DNA from: Nanobdellota archaeon
GTDB taxonomy: Archaea; Nanobdellota; Nanobdellia; Pacearchaeales; GW2011-AR1
Direction of reading: 5' to 3'
Assembly (NCBI GenBank): GCA_021799535.1
Contig: JAJZAH010000005.1
Span: 1-64,000 of the forward strand
DNA length: 64,000 nucleotides
Of this stretch, positions 1 to 7,675 are shown one piece after another; the first letter of the stretch is position 1; each line of letters begins with the position of its first letter. The notes under the pieces were generated by a model that did no database searches, was not told the DNA's origin, and was given only the letters and a program-made list of their open reading frames with translations. The position numbers and the translations under genes were made by a program.

Positions 1-214
1 TCGCTTCTCCTATACCTTGTGCGTTTATGAGTTGATCGACGGAGACGTAAGGCCTTGCATCGATTATTGCCTGGGCTTTTGCAGGCCCTATGCCATATAA
101 AGCATCAAGCTCTTCAGCGGAAGCGCTGTTTATGTCGATTTGGCCCGAGTCGCATGAAGCGGAAACAATCCCTAAAAACGCTATCGAAAGCAGGAAAAAT
201 CCAAGCAGCCTCAT
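1..214 (-). CDS. Secreted ComEA-like helix-hairpin-helix protein, 3' part cut by window edge
   Basis: The start is ATG at 214 and the frame runs off the left edge, so about 71 residues are visible. Residues 1-20 are a signal peptide (MRLLGFFLLSIAFLGIVSAS) followed by a cysteine that could be a lipid anchor. Next comes INSASAEELDALYGIGPAKA, then a QAIID segment: the classic helix-hairpin-helix of ComEA and related secreted DNA-binding proteins, in which INxA leads into GIGPxxA. A role in binding extracellular DNA or nucleic-acid uptake is inferred from the family. Downstream domains cannot be seen. Confidence 0.7.
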   Translation of the reverse strand, partial: MRLLGFFLLSIAFLGIVSASCDSGQIDINSASAEELDALYGIGPAKAQAIIDARPYVSVDQLINAQGIGEA

Positions 215-255
215 TTATTATTTAGCAGAAAAATATTTTTAAATTTTGTTGGAGT

Positions 256-795
256 TCATCTAATATATCTCTCTTTAAAATCAACATACTCCACTTCGGA
301 CTTTCTGCCGTCTTTCTTTTCTTTTGCTATCCATATATCGGAAAATATTCCTTTTTCAAGATACCACCTGCATTTTTCCTTCTCTTCCTTTGAGAGGATC
401 CCGTTTATCTTCACCTCAACACCTATAGCACTATAAAGCCCTTCATGGACTTTTTTCAATGCTATAAAATCTGGAAAGCCTGTTCCAATCGCCATGAATT
501 TTGTAACTGGGTTGTATTTTCTCTTTGCTATTATGAGCTTTCCTTCGTTTTCATCCATTTCGACATTATTGCCCCATTTGTCCACTGTCCTGCCTTTCTC
601 CTCAAGGTCGCGCCTGACTTTGAGCTCAAACCTTGCTCCTCTCGCGCGTGAAGCGCGCCCTTTTTTTATCTCTGATTTTTTCTTTGATACTGGAAGGCCT
701 TCCTCATTCCATGAAGTTTCATAATTCTCGGAGTCTCCGGCTTTCCTTTCCTTATTAAGAAATCTCTCTACATCCTCTTTTTTCAGCCTATTCAT
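256..795 (-). CDS. PD-(D/E)XK nuclease-like protein (VRR-NUC/Hjc-like fold)
   Basis: This is a 179-residue protein. From about residue 47 it has the order expected of a PD-(D/E)XK nuclease core: a basic RASRARGARFELKVRRDLEE helix, the acidic motif GFPDF near residue 107, then GVEVK near residue 127 and a trailing helix (EKEKCRWYLEKG). The aspartate of PDF and the EVK pair match the metal-binding D...ExK signature. Holliday junction resolvases and VRR-NUC proteins share this layout. The first 45 residues are charged and probably disordered. The exact substrate is unknown. It is a monocistronic minus-strand gene. Confidence 0.6.
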   Translation of the reverse strand: MNRLKKEDVERFLNKERKAGDSENYETSWNEEGLPVSKKKSEIKKGRASRARGARFELKVRRDLEEKGRTVDKWGNNVEMDENEGKLIIAKRKYNPVTKFMAIGTGFPDFIALKKVHEGLYSAIGVEVKINGILSKEEKEKCRWYLEKGIFSDIWIAKEKKDGRKSEVEYVDFKERYIR

Positions 796-1021
796 GAAAA
801 AGTCAGTCTACGCTGGTATAAAAGATTTTTCCGGTCTTGCCAGGATAAAACAACTGTTTTTTCATGTTCCAATCTATTTAGATAATACAAAAAATCATAA
901 AAATAAGAATGAAAATTTTCATTCACAAATATCGCGTCAGAGAATGCGGCTTTGTCTTGGGTAAATTAATATGATAAATGACCACCTAAATTGTTTTAAA
1001 CTCCCCATGTAAAGTGTTTTT

Positions 1022-1543
1022 ATGAGCCACGTGAACGTTGAGATAAAAGCAAGGTCTTCTTCCAACGGCAAAATAAGGGAGATCCTGCTTTCGAAACATG
1101 CGAGATTTGTCGGCCTTGATAGGCAGACTGATACCTATTTCAATGTGAGTTTTGGACGCCTGAAGCTCCGTGAAGGAAACATAGAGAATCATCTTATTTA
1201 TTATGCGCGCGAGGACAAGGAAGGTCCGAAAATATCCAACGTCACTCTTTATAACGCGGGCCCCGAATCTTCACTTAGAGATATACTTGAAAGATCCCTC
1301 GGGGTTCTCGCCGTCGTGAAAAAAGAGAGGGAGATTTATTTTATAGATAACGTAAAATTCCACCTTGACAGAGTAAAAGGGCTTGAAGATTTTGTGGAAA
1401 TAGAAGCGATAGATCTTGACGGATCCATAGGAAAAGATAATCTGCGTGACCAGTGCAATTATTACATCAGTCTTTTTGGAATAAACAAAGAAAATTTTAT
1501 TTCGGGTTCATACAGCGACTTGCTTATCGGTCAAGTAAAGTGA
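1022..1543 (+). CDS. CYTH-domain protein (CyaB/thiamine triphosphatase-like)
   Basis: This 173-residue protein matches the CYTH superfamily end to end. It has VEIKAR at residues 6-11 (the ExExK strand), a QTDTYF segment, GRLKLRE, YYAREDK, FHLDRVKGLEDFVEIEA and a final SYSDLL. The alternating charged residues line the triphosphate-binding tunnel of the family. Members are class IV adenylate cyclases or triphosphatases; archaeal ones are usually of unknown substrate. The fold assignment is strong, the reaction is not established. Confidence 0.8.
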   Translation: MSHVNVEIKARSSSNGKIREILLSKHARFVGLDRQTDTYFNVSFGRLKLREGNIENHLIYYAREDKEGPKISNVTLYNAGPESSLRDILERSLGVLAVVKKEREIYFIDNVKFHLDRVKGLEDFVEIEAIDLDGSIGKDNLRDQCNYYISLFGINKENFISGSYSDLLIGQVK

Positions 1544-1631
1544 TATCGCCCACTCTTAATCTTTCTAATTTATCTTTTGTATATGCATTGTCTAATGCAT
1601 GTACTAAAAAGGAATACCTTCAGATAAAACT

Positions 1632-1826
1632 TCAGAGATCTCTTGCCTGGAGGGTCCTTCTTTTGTTAGCTCTCGCCCGTTCTATGCCGGCTCTGAGAAG
1701 GTCCTCGGCCTTTTTCTCGAGTTCGGTCTCCACTTCCTCAGCAACAGAAGTCACATCTTCATTTGCACCCTGCAGTTCTTTCACGACTTTTTTTATATTG
1801 GACTTTATTATCAGGGCCATATTCAA
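1632..1826 (-). CDS. Histone-fold protein (archaeal histone-like)
   Basis: A 64-residue basic protein, or 62 residues from the second ATG at 1820. ALIIKSNIKKVVKEL, then VAEEVETELEKKAEDLLRA, then GIERARANKRRTLQARDL follow the helix-loop-long helix-loop-helix plan of archaeal histones. The KRRTLQARDL end corresponds to the conserved GRKTVKADDI of HMf-type histones, and the Arg and Asp of the intramolecular clamp are present. It should package DNA as a dimer. The family call is by pattern only. Confidence 0.65.
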   Translation of the reverse strand: MNMALIIKSNIKKVVKELQGANEDVTSVAEEVETELEKKAEDLLRAGIERARANKRRTLQARDL

Positions 1827-1920
1827 GCAAAGGACAGGGAATTTATTAAATTAACCCTCAGTGAAGCGGATGTTTGTTTACCCCATAAATCTTTAAAAAT
1901 GCAGAAAAAGAAGAGACTTT

Positions 1921-2193
1921 ATGATAAAAAGGACTCTTGATGGTCTTCCCATAGTGAGTGAGGAGACTTTCCTCGAGTTTCTGAAAAACTATAACCTCAT
2001 CCCTTCTGAGAATGATCCCGAAGTTAACGAAAGGATAAAAAATGAGAATCCCCAAATATACGGAATACTGCATTTAGGGATGGAGAATGCTCCTACAAAA
2101 GAAGCCAGATCTTATTATGAGTACGGGATGCGGATTTGCTATGAACTTTTGAGGATGCAGGGTGCTTCTGATTACTCTAAAATGATAAAGTAA
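1921..2193 (+). CDS. Hypothetical 90-residue protein
   Basis: I do not recognise the family. The protein is acidic-neutral and helical, with an EETFLEFLKNYNLIP segment and a KEARSYYEYGMRICYELLRM helix. A TATA-like run (tctttaaaaatg) lies about 27 bases before the ATG, consistent with a leaderless transcript. It has no signal peptide or membrane segment. Its end overlaps a decayed minus-strand frame by a few bases. Confidence 0.55.
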   Translation: MIKRTLDGLPIVSEETFLEFLKNYNLIPSENDPEVNERIKNENPQIYGILHLGMENAPTKEARSYYEYGMRICYELLRMQGASDYSKMIK

Positions 2194-2437
2194 GCTTGTG
2201 CATGCCGTTTGTCTTTTTAACCATGCCGAAATTCAGGCAGTAAGCTCCCATCGTATTATATCCTATTCCGGCTCTTCTTCCCTTTGTGAATTCGAAAAAA
2301 GCCACAGGAAGTTTCTCAAGCCTTAATATTCTCTCCAGCTTTCTCCTCTAGAGTCTGAAAGTCTGACTTCCCTTTATCTTCATAGAACTTAATGGATGTA
2401 ATTCTGTATAATGAAATGTAGTCTTAGAGTACTCTAA
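2177..2437 (-). pseudogene. Probable decayed protein-coding remnant with frameshift
   Basis: Reading the minus strand, an open stretch ending at 2177 encodes LERILRLEKLPVAFF, then EFTKGRRAGIGYNTMGAYC, then LNFGMVKKTNGMH, which looks like real protein. It has no start codon upstream of its TAG at 2348-2350. In the adjacent frame just upstream, DYISLYRITSIKFYEDKGK followed by SDFQTLEEKAGE continues the coding character and overlaps it, as if one or two bases were lost near 2340. That frame is itself closed by TAA a little further upstream. I infer a broken gene; the parent family is not recognised. Confidence 0.4.
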
Positions 2438-2441
2438 AAAA

Positions 2442-3029
2442 TCATGAAAGGTCTATTTCTTCTTTTATCCCGGTCACACCTCTTATTGCAGCCTCGAATA
2501 ATTGGTCAAGTGTGAGTCCGGTCTTTTCTATTTCGGATATGACATCACGGCGGCATCCGGCGGCAAAAGCCTTGTCTTTGAATTTTTTCTTTAAGCCTTT
2601 CGCCTCCATGTCGGAGACTTTCTTTCCCCTCATGAGTGCATAAGCATAGACAAGTCCTGTTATCGTTTCTGAAGATGCAAGAGCGTACTCGACTTTCTTT
2701 GTCCTTTCTTTGTCTTTAAGATGAGGAAGTTCTTCAAAACCATATCCGTGGGAAAGTATTGTCTCTATGAAATCATCCTCAAATCCCAATCTCTTAAGTA
2801 TTTCAGGAGCCTTGGTGAGATGGGTCGAGACATCAGATTTTGTCATTGTCCAGTCTATGTCATGCAATAACCCAAGCATCCCGAAATAATCTTCATCTTC
2901 GCCGAGAAGTTTAGCTACTTCTCTCATCACAGCTTCTGATTCCAGATAATGCACCATGTCGAATTCTTCAGGATTATAAGACTTCAGAATTTCAAGGGCT
3001 TTTTCTCTTGATATTGGAAGTTGTGCCAT
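2442..3029 (-). CDS. HD-domain hydrolase
   Basis: A 195-residue protein of the HD phosphohydrolase superfamily. VHYLESEAVMREVAKLLGED supplies the first histidine, GLLHDIDW near residues 53-60 is the HD doublet, and later histidines (STHLTKAP, ILSHGYG) and an aspartate-rich helix complete the metal site. Related stand-alone archaeal and bacterial proteins are annotated as HDIG-type hydrolases of unknown nucleotide substrate. The C-terminal third is helical. Confidence 0.75.
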   Translation of the reverse strand: MAQLPISREKALEILKSYNPEEFDMVHYLESEAVMREVAKLLGEDEDYFGMLGLLHDIDWTMTKSDVSTHLTKAPEILKRLGFEDDFIETILSHGYGFEELPHLKDKERTKKVEYALASSETITGLVYAYALMRGKKVSDMEAKGLKKKFKDKAFAAGCRRDVISEIEKTGLTLDQLFEAAIRGVTGIKEEIDLS

Positions 3030-3138
3030 GCTTTTCCAATGGCTGCGTATTTTAAAGATTTATGGATGATTCAGCCATTTTGTTTTTTTCTCGTTAGAAT
3101 CCATAAACTAATTAAAACAAATTCTCCTCGTAAAAAAA

Positions 3139-3618
3139 ATGAGGAGGAAGATATACAGCGAGAAAGAATTCATGAAACTCGTGAAGAAAAATGCTTATCA
3201 GGTTTTCTTCTTTGTCTCAAGAGTGTCCATGCCTCTTTTTTTCGCGGCTCATCCGTGGATTGTGACGAACGAAAAAGGGAAGATGAGAAGGATAGAAGTT
3301 CTTTCGTATAAAAATAAAAAGAGCGGGAATTACGTTTGGATCTCAGAAAAAGAGTTTTCGGCCCCTTTGCCTGTTTTCACTGGCAACGATGCAAAAAAGT
3401 ATAGATATTCCCGGGTTATAAAACTCTTTGAAGGCTCCCCGGCAAAAGAGATAATCTCTTTTCTAAAAGATATAGATAAGAAATATCCCGAGAAGGGCAG
3501 GTACGTTTATTTTCCTGGCCCTAATTCGAACACTTTTGTGAAATGGGTCATACATTCGCTAGGTCTTGGCGTAGAGCTCCCGAAGAACGCTTACGGAGAG
3601 AGGTATATGATAAATTAA
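3139..3618 (+). CDS. DUF3750-like protein
   Basis: A 159-residue soluble protein. Its best-marked segment is near the C-terminus: YFPGPNSNTFVKWVIHS, then LPKNAYGERY. This matches the GPNSNTF...LPxxAxGxxY signature I associate with DUF3750 proteins of bacteria. A hydrophobic stretch, VFFFVSRVSMPLFFAAHPWI, lies near residues 22-41. The function is unknown. An AT-rich promoter (taattaaaac) lies upstream. It is a stand-alone gene. Confidence 0.5.
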   Translation: MRRKIYSEKEFMKLVKKNAYQVFFFVSRVSMPLFFAAHPWIVTNEKGKMRRIEVLSYKNKKSGNYVWISEKEFSAPLPVFTGNDAKKYRYSRVIKLFEGSPAKEIISFLKDIDKKYPEKGRYVYFPGPNSNTFVKWVIHSLGLGVELPKNAYGERYMIN

Positions 3619-3709
3619 AAGTGAGAACAGGTTAATTCTCCCCGAACTTGTTAAGAAGGCTTTTTCCCATCTTTATCGCGCTTTCAACATTTGGAAAATG
3701 TACAGAGAT

Positions 3710-4027
3710 TCAGTTGAATTTTATCTGCAGGGTTTTTAGCGTGAAATCGCTTCTTATCCTTGTATTTTCATACAGTATTGATTCAAGCTCTGCGATGCGC
3801 TCTGCCGCTCCAATTTTCATCTCCGGATTGATTGCTTCGTCCGCAAATTCTGACACCCACATGATTTCATAACGCATGACTTTGCTGCTGCGTCTGCCCA
3901 GATCGTATATCCTGTTCCTGATCTTTGTCGCTTCATCCCCGTCCAATCTTTTTATTGCATTATCATAATCATTCTGCAGCTCTTTAAGTCTGTCATTCAT
4001 TTCCCTATAAGATTCCAAATTTCCCAC
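3710..4027 (-). CDS. Hypothetical 105-residue helical protein
   Basis: I do not recognise the family. The first 50 residues (ESYREMNDRLKELQNDYDNA and following) are strongly predicted coiled coil. The remainder is a helical KIGAAERIAELESILYEN segment. There is no membrane segment or signal peptide. It is monocistronic, with the next minus-strand gene well separated. Confidence 0.5.
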   Translation of the reverse strand: MGNLESYREMNDRLKELQNDYDNAIKRLDGDEATKIRNRIYDLGRRSSKVMRYEIMWVSEFADEAINPEMKIGAAERIAELESILYENTRIRSDFTLKTLQIKFN

Positions 4028-4207
4028 TACTTCCGGAATTTGTTTTTCTATATAAATTTAACGGGTTTATTCTTTACAACAGAATATGCTCATCGCTTCA
4101 CGCTTGGTGCTCCGTCAGGATTGCCAAGGGGTATTACCTTTTCCGGGCAGATTAACGATCCTAAAATAATGTAAAAATAATTTAATTATAAGTTAGCTTT
4201 TACAGGC

Positions 4208-4345
4208 TTACTTTGAGAAGAAACTGCTGACAAACATCAAAAGGAAAGCCGCTCCGACGAGCCATGAGCCTGCGTCAGATGGCATTTGCCATACAACTCC
4301 TACAGTGCCTACAAGTCCGACAACAAACTTCCACCAGTCAATCAT
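4208..4345 (-). CDS. Membrane microprotein, 45 residues
   Basis: The frame from ATG at 4345 to TAA at 4208 encodes MIDWWKFVVGLVGTVGVVWQ, then MPSDAGSWLVGAAFLLMFVS and a short basic end. Two short hydrophobic segments suggest a membrane hairpin. The start is supported by a strong purine-rich ribosome-binding site (ggagggcac) a few bases upstream on the minus strand, clearer than most genes here possess. The function is unknown. Confidence 0.6.
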   Translation of the reverse strand: MIDWWKFVVGLVGTVGVVWQMPSDAGSWLVGAAFLLMFVSSFFSK

Positions 4346-4543
4346 TTTTCGTGCCCTCCCTTTTCCTTGTATGAAGTGCTCATGATATTGCGGTATTCAC
4401 ACAAGGAGACGGTCATTTAAATATCTGGTGATGACAGCTTTAAAGTATAATCAGTAGATTTCCCTCATTAGAGAGGCACAGGGAAGATTCTCAGGATGAA
4501 ATTAATACAAGAAAACCTCTTAGAATCGATTATACAGTCTCTT

Positions 4544-4885
4544 TCAATATGCCAGAACAGGGCTTTTTTCTTTTATGTGGGGAACGAGTATTGTTGCTTT
4601 CTCTTCATTTATTCCATCTGAGACTGAGAATTTTATCGCTTCCATATTGCGGAAGTTTATTATGTCCGCCCTGATCTCTTTTATCTTGGATATCTCTATC
4701 ATCTTTGAAAGTATTTTCGATAAAACTTCTGTGACATTTATTATTTGCATAGCGACAAGGTTTCCCTTGAGATCGAAGTCAAGCACGAAATTCCCCATTT
4801 CGACAGCTCCTGCTGATTTTTTCCCTTCAAGATATACGAAGAGGTCATCGTTCTCGGAATCATAATCAAACTTGAACTTTTCCAT
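4544..4885 (-). CDS. DUF2283 protein, likely antitoxin partner
   Basis: A 113-residue protein. FDYDSENDDLFVYLEG at the N-terminus, then VLDFDLKGNLVAMQIINVTE, is the DUF2283 signature (YDxExDxLYI...D.D..G.vvgIEI). The start lies one base after the stop of the DUF4258 gene, so the two are one operon. DUF2283 proteins are often found next to DUF4258 proteins and the pair is regarded as toxin-antitoxin-like. The C-terminal 55 residues are an extension beyond the usual short domain. Confidence 0.7.
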   Translation of the reverse strand: MEKFKFDYDSENDDLFVYLEGKKSAGAVEMGNFVLDFDLKGNLVAMQIINVTEVLSKILSKMIEISKIKEIRADIINFRNMEAIKFSVSDGINEEKATILVPHIKEKSPVLAY

Positions 4886-4886
4886 T

Positions 4887-5198
4887 TTATCCTATTGCTT
4901 TTTGCCAGTCCCTGTTTATCTTAATTATCGTTACTATAATAACTTTTCCATCAACAGTCAGGGCATATCTGTGATAGAGGTGCCTTGAATAAGCAAAATA
5001 GCAGTCGTATTTCTCTTCGTTCCTAAACTTCGCATCCTGTTCCTTGGCATAAACCAGCTTTTCGGGATTCATGATATTCCTTCTGACTTCTTCAAGGTCA
5101 ACATCTCTTGAGAACGCTTGAATCTCAGCGTGGGGTGCGAAGATTATCTCTTCTTTTTTGTAATTTCTTAATTTCTCCTTTAACTCATTTAATTCCAC
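4887..5198 (-). CDS. DUF4258 protein, RelE-like putative toxin
   Basis: A 103-residue protein. FAPHAEIQAFSRDVDLEEVR is the DUF4258 opening (HAxxRxxxR..I), followed by VYAKEQDAKF and a C-terminal LTVDGKVIIVTIIKINR strand pair, as in small BECR/RelE-like folds. It is the first gene of the pair with DUF2283. A minus-strand TATA-like run (complement of aactttttaagtt, about 5218-5230) lies 25 bases upstream of the start, with a palindrome beyond it. RNase activity is inferred from family position only. Confidence 0.65.
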   Translation of the reverse strand: MELNELKEKLRNYKKEEIIFAPHAEIQAFSRDVDLEEVRRNIMNPEKLVYAKEQDAKFRNEEKYDCYFAYSRHLYHRYALTVDGKVIIVTIIKINRDWQKAIG

Positions 5199-5250
5199 AG
5201 GTCTCTTTGTATTGCAAACTTTTTAAGTTTTAATGAAAAGAAAAATCATC

Positions 5251-5270
5251 CATTGACCTGTAGATCAATG
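5251..5270. promoter_or_regulatory. Palindrome upstream of the DUF4258/DUF2283 promoter
   Basis: CATTGA (5251-5256) and TCAATG (5265-5270) form a perfect inverted repeat around an 8-base spacer. It lies just upstream of the minus-strand TATA-like run of the DUF4258/DUF2283 pair. Toxin-antitoxin operons are commonly autoregulated through such operators, so this is a candidate operator; it could also be a weak hairpin. Confidence 0.35.
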
Positions 5271-5332
5271 GGGACATGTTATAACTATGACCCCCTAAAT
5301 CTAAAAGCCTTTCTGTAGGGGCCTTTATGCTC

Positions 5333-5713
5333 TCACAGTCTGACCAGATCAGAAATCTCTTTTCTTGATTCTGCATTCCTGAGGCTGGTAAATTCCTCAT
5401 CAGGGTCTTTTATGTTCCACCTGTAGGCCTGAAATACCATCTTGCCTATGTCTTGGACTCTTTCCTTGTCTAGGGAGCTTCCTATCTCGAATATGTCTTT
5501 TGTGTATCTGCAAAAAGGACTGTAACCCACTGCTTTCGAGAGCTCTGCGACAGTGAAGGTGACTTCATTGTCAAGCTCCCCTTCCATCTCCGCAAGGAAG
5601 TGCCTGTCGGACGATCTGTATATTGAGAAGAACTTTCTTGCGTAATTTGTCCTTTCTGAGAATCTCCTCGCGGCAGAATGAATCTTTTCTCCCATGTCCT
5701 GCTCTTCATTCAT
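5333..5713 (-). CDS. Hypothetical 126-residue protein
   Basis: I do not recognise the family. The protein is soluble and charged, with no motif I can name. Segments such as TFTVAELSKAVGYSPFCRYT could form a helix-turn-helix, but this is weak. Base composition is like the host genes and unlike the AT-rich island that begins just beyond its start. Confidence 0.5.
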   Translation of the reverse strand: MNEEQDMGEKIHSAARRFSERTNYARKFFSIYRSSDRHFLAEMEGELDNEVTFTVAELSKAVGYSPFCRYTKDIFEIGSSLDKERVQDIGKMVFQAYRWNIKDPDEEFTSLRNAESRKEISDLVRL

Positions 5714-5774
5714 GATATTTTGTAAGGGTGGGAGGTTATAAGGGTTGCGGGGAGGGTTTTGGATTATAGAAATT

Positions 5775-5783
5775 GTTAAAAAG
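5775..5783 (+). promoter_or_regulatory. TATA box of the DUF262-DUF1524 gene
   Basis: gttaaaaag centred near 5779 lies 26 bases before the ATG at 5805. This is the spacing of leaderless archaeal promoters and it favours 5805 over the upstream in-frame ATG at 5745. Confidence 0.45.
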
Positions 5784-5804
5784 TTCTATTATATGTGTTT
5801 TTTT

Positions 5805-7664
5805 ATGGAAAGCATAGATGAGTTGAGTAAACTCATGGATGATGTTTCTTCTGTGATAGATCAAGAAAATGTCTTTTGCTATGGAATCTGTGATCTTTTG
5901 AAAGAATATAGAACGTTCTATATACCTGACTTTCAAAGATTTTATATCTGGGGGGAGAAAAATATACTTGAATTTTACAAAGATATAAACTCTTCAAAGG
6001 ATAAGAGAACCGAACTATTTTTGGGGAATTCGATTTTTAGTTTTAAGGGAAAAGATGTTGAAGTGATAGATGGTCAGCAGAGATTAATCACATTTTTAAT
6101 TCTTTTAAGATGTATTATGAGAAATAAAAAAGCTAATCACTCGGATGTAGACTATTTTAAGGGAATACTCGAAAATATAACCTTAGGAGGAGGATTTAAA
6201 ATAAAGCTGTTGAATCCCACTCTTAAGTTTTTTGATGAATATATTTTGCATGATAGGATGGAAGAATCTGAATTTGATCCATCATTAACTAAAATCGATC
6301 CTGTGAAAAGGATAATTATGTGCAGAAACAATTTTGACAAAAATATCCAAAAGCTTGGAAGTGTTGAGATAAACCAATTATCTAATTTTGTTAGAAAATT
6401 TATAAAAATTGTTGCCATCTTTCCAAAGATTCTTGGAAATCAAATATACGATTCAATTAATTCTAAGGGGGTTCCCTTAACGGATGCAGATAAAATAAAA
6501 AATTTCCTTTTTCAAATTGTAGAAGAAAGTAAAGAAGAGGAATTATATAAAAACTGGTACGATCTTCTAAAGATTTTTAATTATTCCTCAAAAGAAGTTT
6601 CGCATTTCCTTAAGTTATACTGGACAACTACAAAAGAAGATCCAAAAAATACTTTATATCATAAAGTTATAGAATTTTTTGAACAAAATGCAGATGGTAA
6701 ACGGGAAGATCCATTAGAATTTTCAAGAGAATTGTTAGGCTACGCAAAGATTTATTTTGAGCTTACTAAAAGTGAGTTAGATCTTAATTTTTGGGGCGGG
6801 AAAAAATATGGCTTAAAAATAATTGAAGTGCTTAAAAATTTAAAATATTTAGATATGCAAAACTCTTACTTTATCATTTTGGAAATAAGATCTTCATTCA
6901 AAGATTATTTTGAAAATGATGCTCCCGGGAAGTTCTTTGAGTCAATTGTAGATTTTTTTAAAGATGTGGAATCATACTCTTTTTTGCACGTAAAGCTTTT
7001 TGATAAATACCCTCAAGAAATAAAAGATTTATACTCTAATTTCTCGATCCAGCTTAAAAAGAGTGTTAAAAGAAAGAAAGAGGTTTTTAGTAAGATTAGG
7101 TCAGAACTTAAAGAAAGGATACTTAAAAATTTAGAAAAGAACAACTTTGAGGATAGGATTGTTTCCAAGTGTCGCCCTCCAATTTTCTTTACAAGGCAGG
7201 AGAAGATCTACTTATTATATAGGATTTTTTTAGACCTAACAAAAACAGGGTTACATCATCTAGATATCAATTCGATTAGTGAGAATTCAATTGAGCATAT
7301 AATGCCAAGATCTATAAGGAATTGGAAAAAGGATATAGAAAATTATGTCAATGACTGGGAAGAATATCCTTCAAAGGAAAAAGATGAAAGAGTTAAAAAG
7401 TATCATGAAACTTTTTTAGAAGATTTGGGTAATCAATCAATTTTAACACAAGCTACAAATAGTGAGTTAAACGATCTTTCTTTCTCTGATAAACTAAAAA
7501 TATTAAGTGAAAAAGAAGCGGACAATAGGCTTTTTGAGGGAATTATAAGATCTCCTGAATGGTCCAATAAGGAAATAGCTCTAAGAAGAAACAGTTTTAT
7601 TGAACGTCTACGTCTGATCTTTTCTCCCTCACCAATGAAAAATTTAAAAGTGGATGAATCTTAG
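5805..7664 (+). CDS. DUF262-DUF1524 nuclease (GmrSD/SspE-like defence protein)
   Basis: From ATG 5805 the protein is 619 residues. The N-terminal DUF262 domain carries PDFQRFYIW at 41-49, FLGNSIF at 72-78, the nucleotide-site motif DGQQRL at 89-94, and NSKGVPLTDADKIKNFL further on. The C-terminal DUF1524 HNH-type nuclease carries SIEHIMP near residue 495 and LGNQSIL with the SFSDK segment after it. This two-domain order is that of type IV restriction enzymes such as GmrSD and of SspE and BrxU. An in-frame upstream start at 5745 exists but lacks promoter spacing. Eleven bases separate it from the methyltransferase gene. Both genes are far richer in A+T than their neighbours, which suggests transfer. 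Confidence 0.85.
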   Translation: MESIDELSKLMDDVSSVIDQENVFCYGICDLLKEYRTFYIPDFQRFYIWGEKNILEFYKDINSSKDKRTELFLGNSIFSFKGKDVEVIDGQQRLITFLILLRCIMRNKKANHSDVDYFKGILENITLGGGFKIKLLNPTLKFFDEYILHDRMEESEFDPSLTKIDPVKRIIMCRNNFDKNIQKLGSVEINQLSNFVRKFIKIVAIFPKILGNQIYDSINSKGVPLTDADKIKNFLFQIVEESKEEELYKNWYDLLKIFNYSSKEVSHFLKLYWTTTKEDPKNTLYHKVIEFFEQNADGKREDPLEFSRELLGYAKIYFELTKSELDLNFWGGKKYGLKIIEVLKNLKYLDMQNSYFIILEIRSSFKDYFENDAPGKFFESIVDFFKDVESYSFLHVKLFDKYPQEIKDLYSNFSIQLKKSVKRKKEVFSKIRSELKERILKNLEKNNFEDRIVSKCRPPIFFTRQEKIYLLYRIFLDLTKTGLHHLDINSISENSIEHIMPRSIRNWKKDIENYVNDWEEYPSKEKDERVKKYHETFLEDLGNQSILTQATNSELNDLSFSDKLKILSEKEADNRLFEGIIRSPEWSNKEIALRRNSFIERLRLIFSPSPMKNLKVDES

Positions 7665-7675
7665 AAGATAAAGAG

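Noticed and set aside
5745-5804. Twenty extra N-terminal codons on the DUF262 protein
   Set aside because: The TATA box at 5775-5783 lies inside them, so they would not be transcribed from that promoter.
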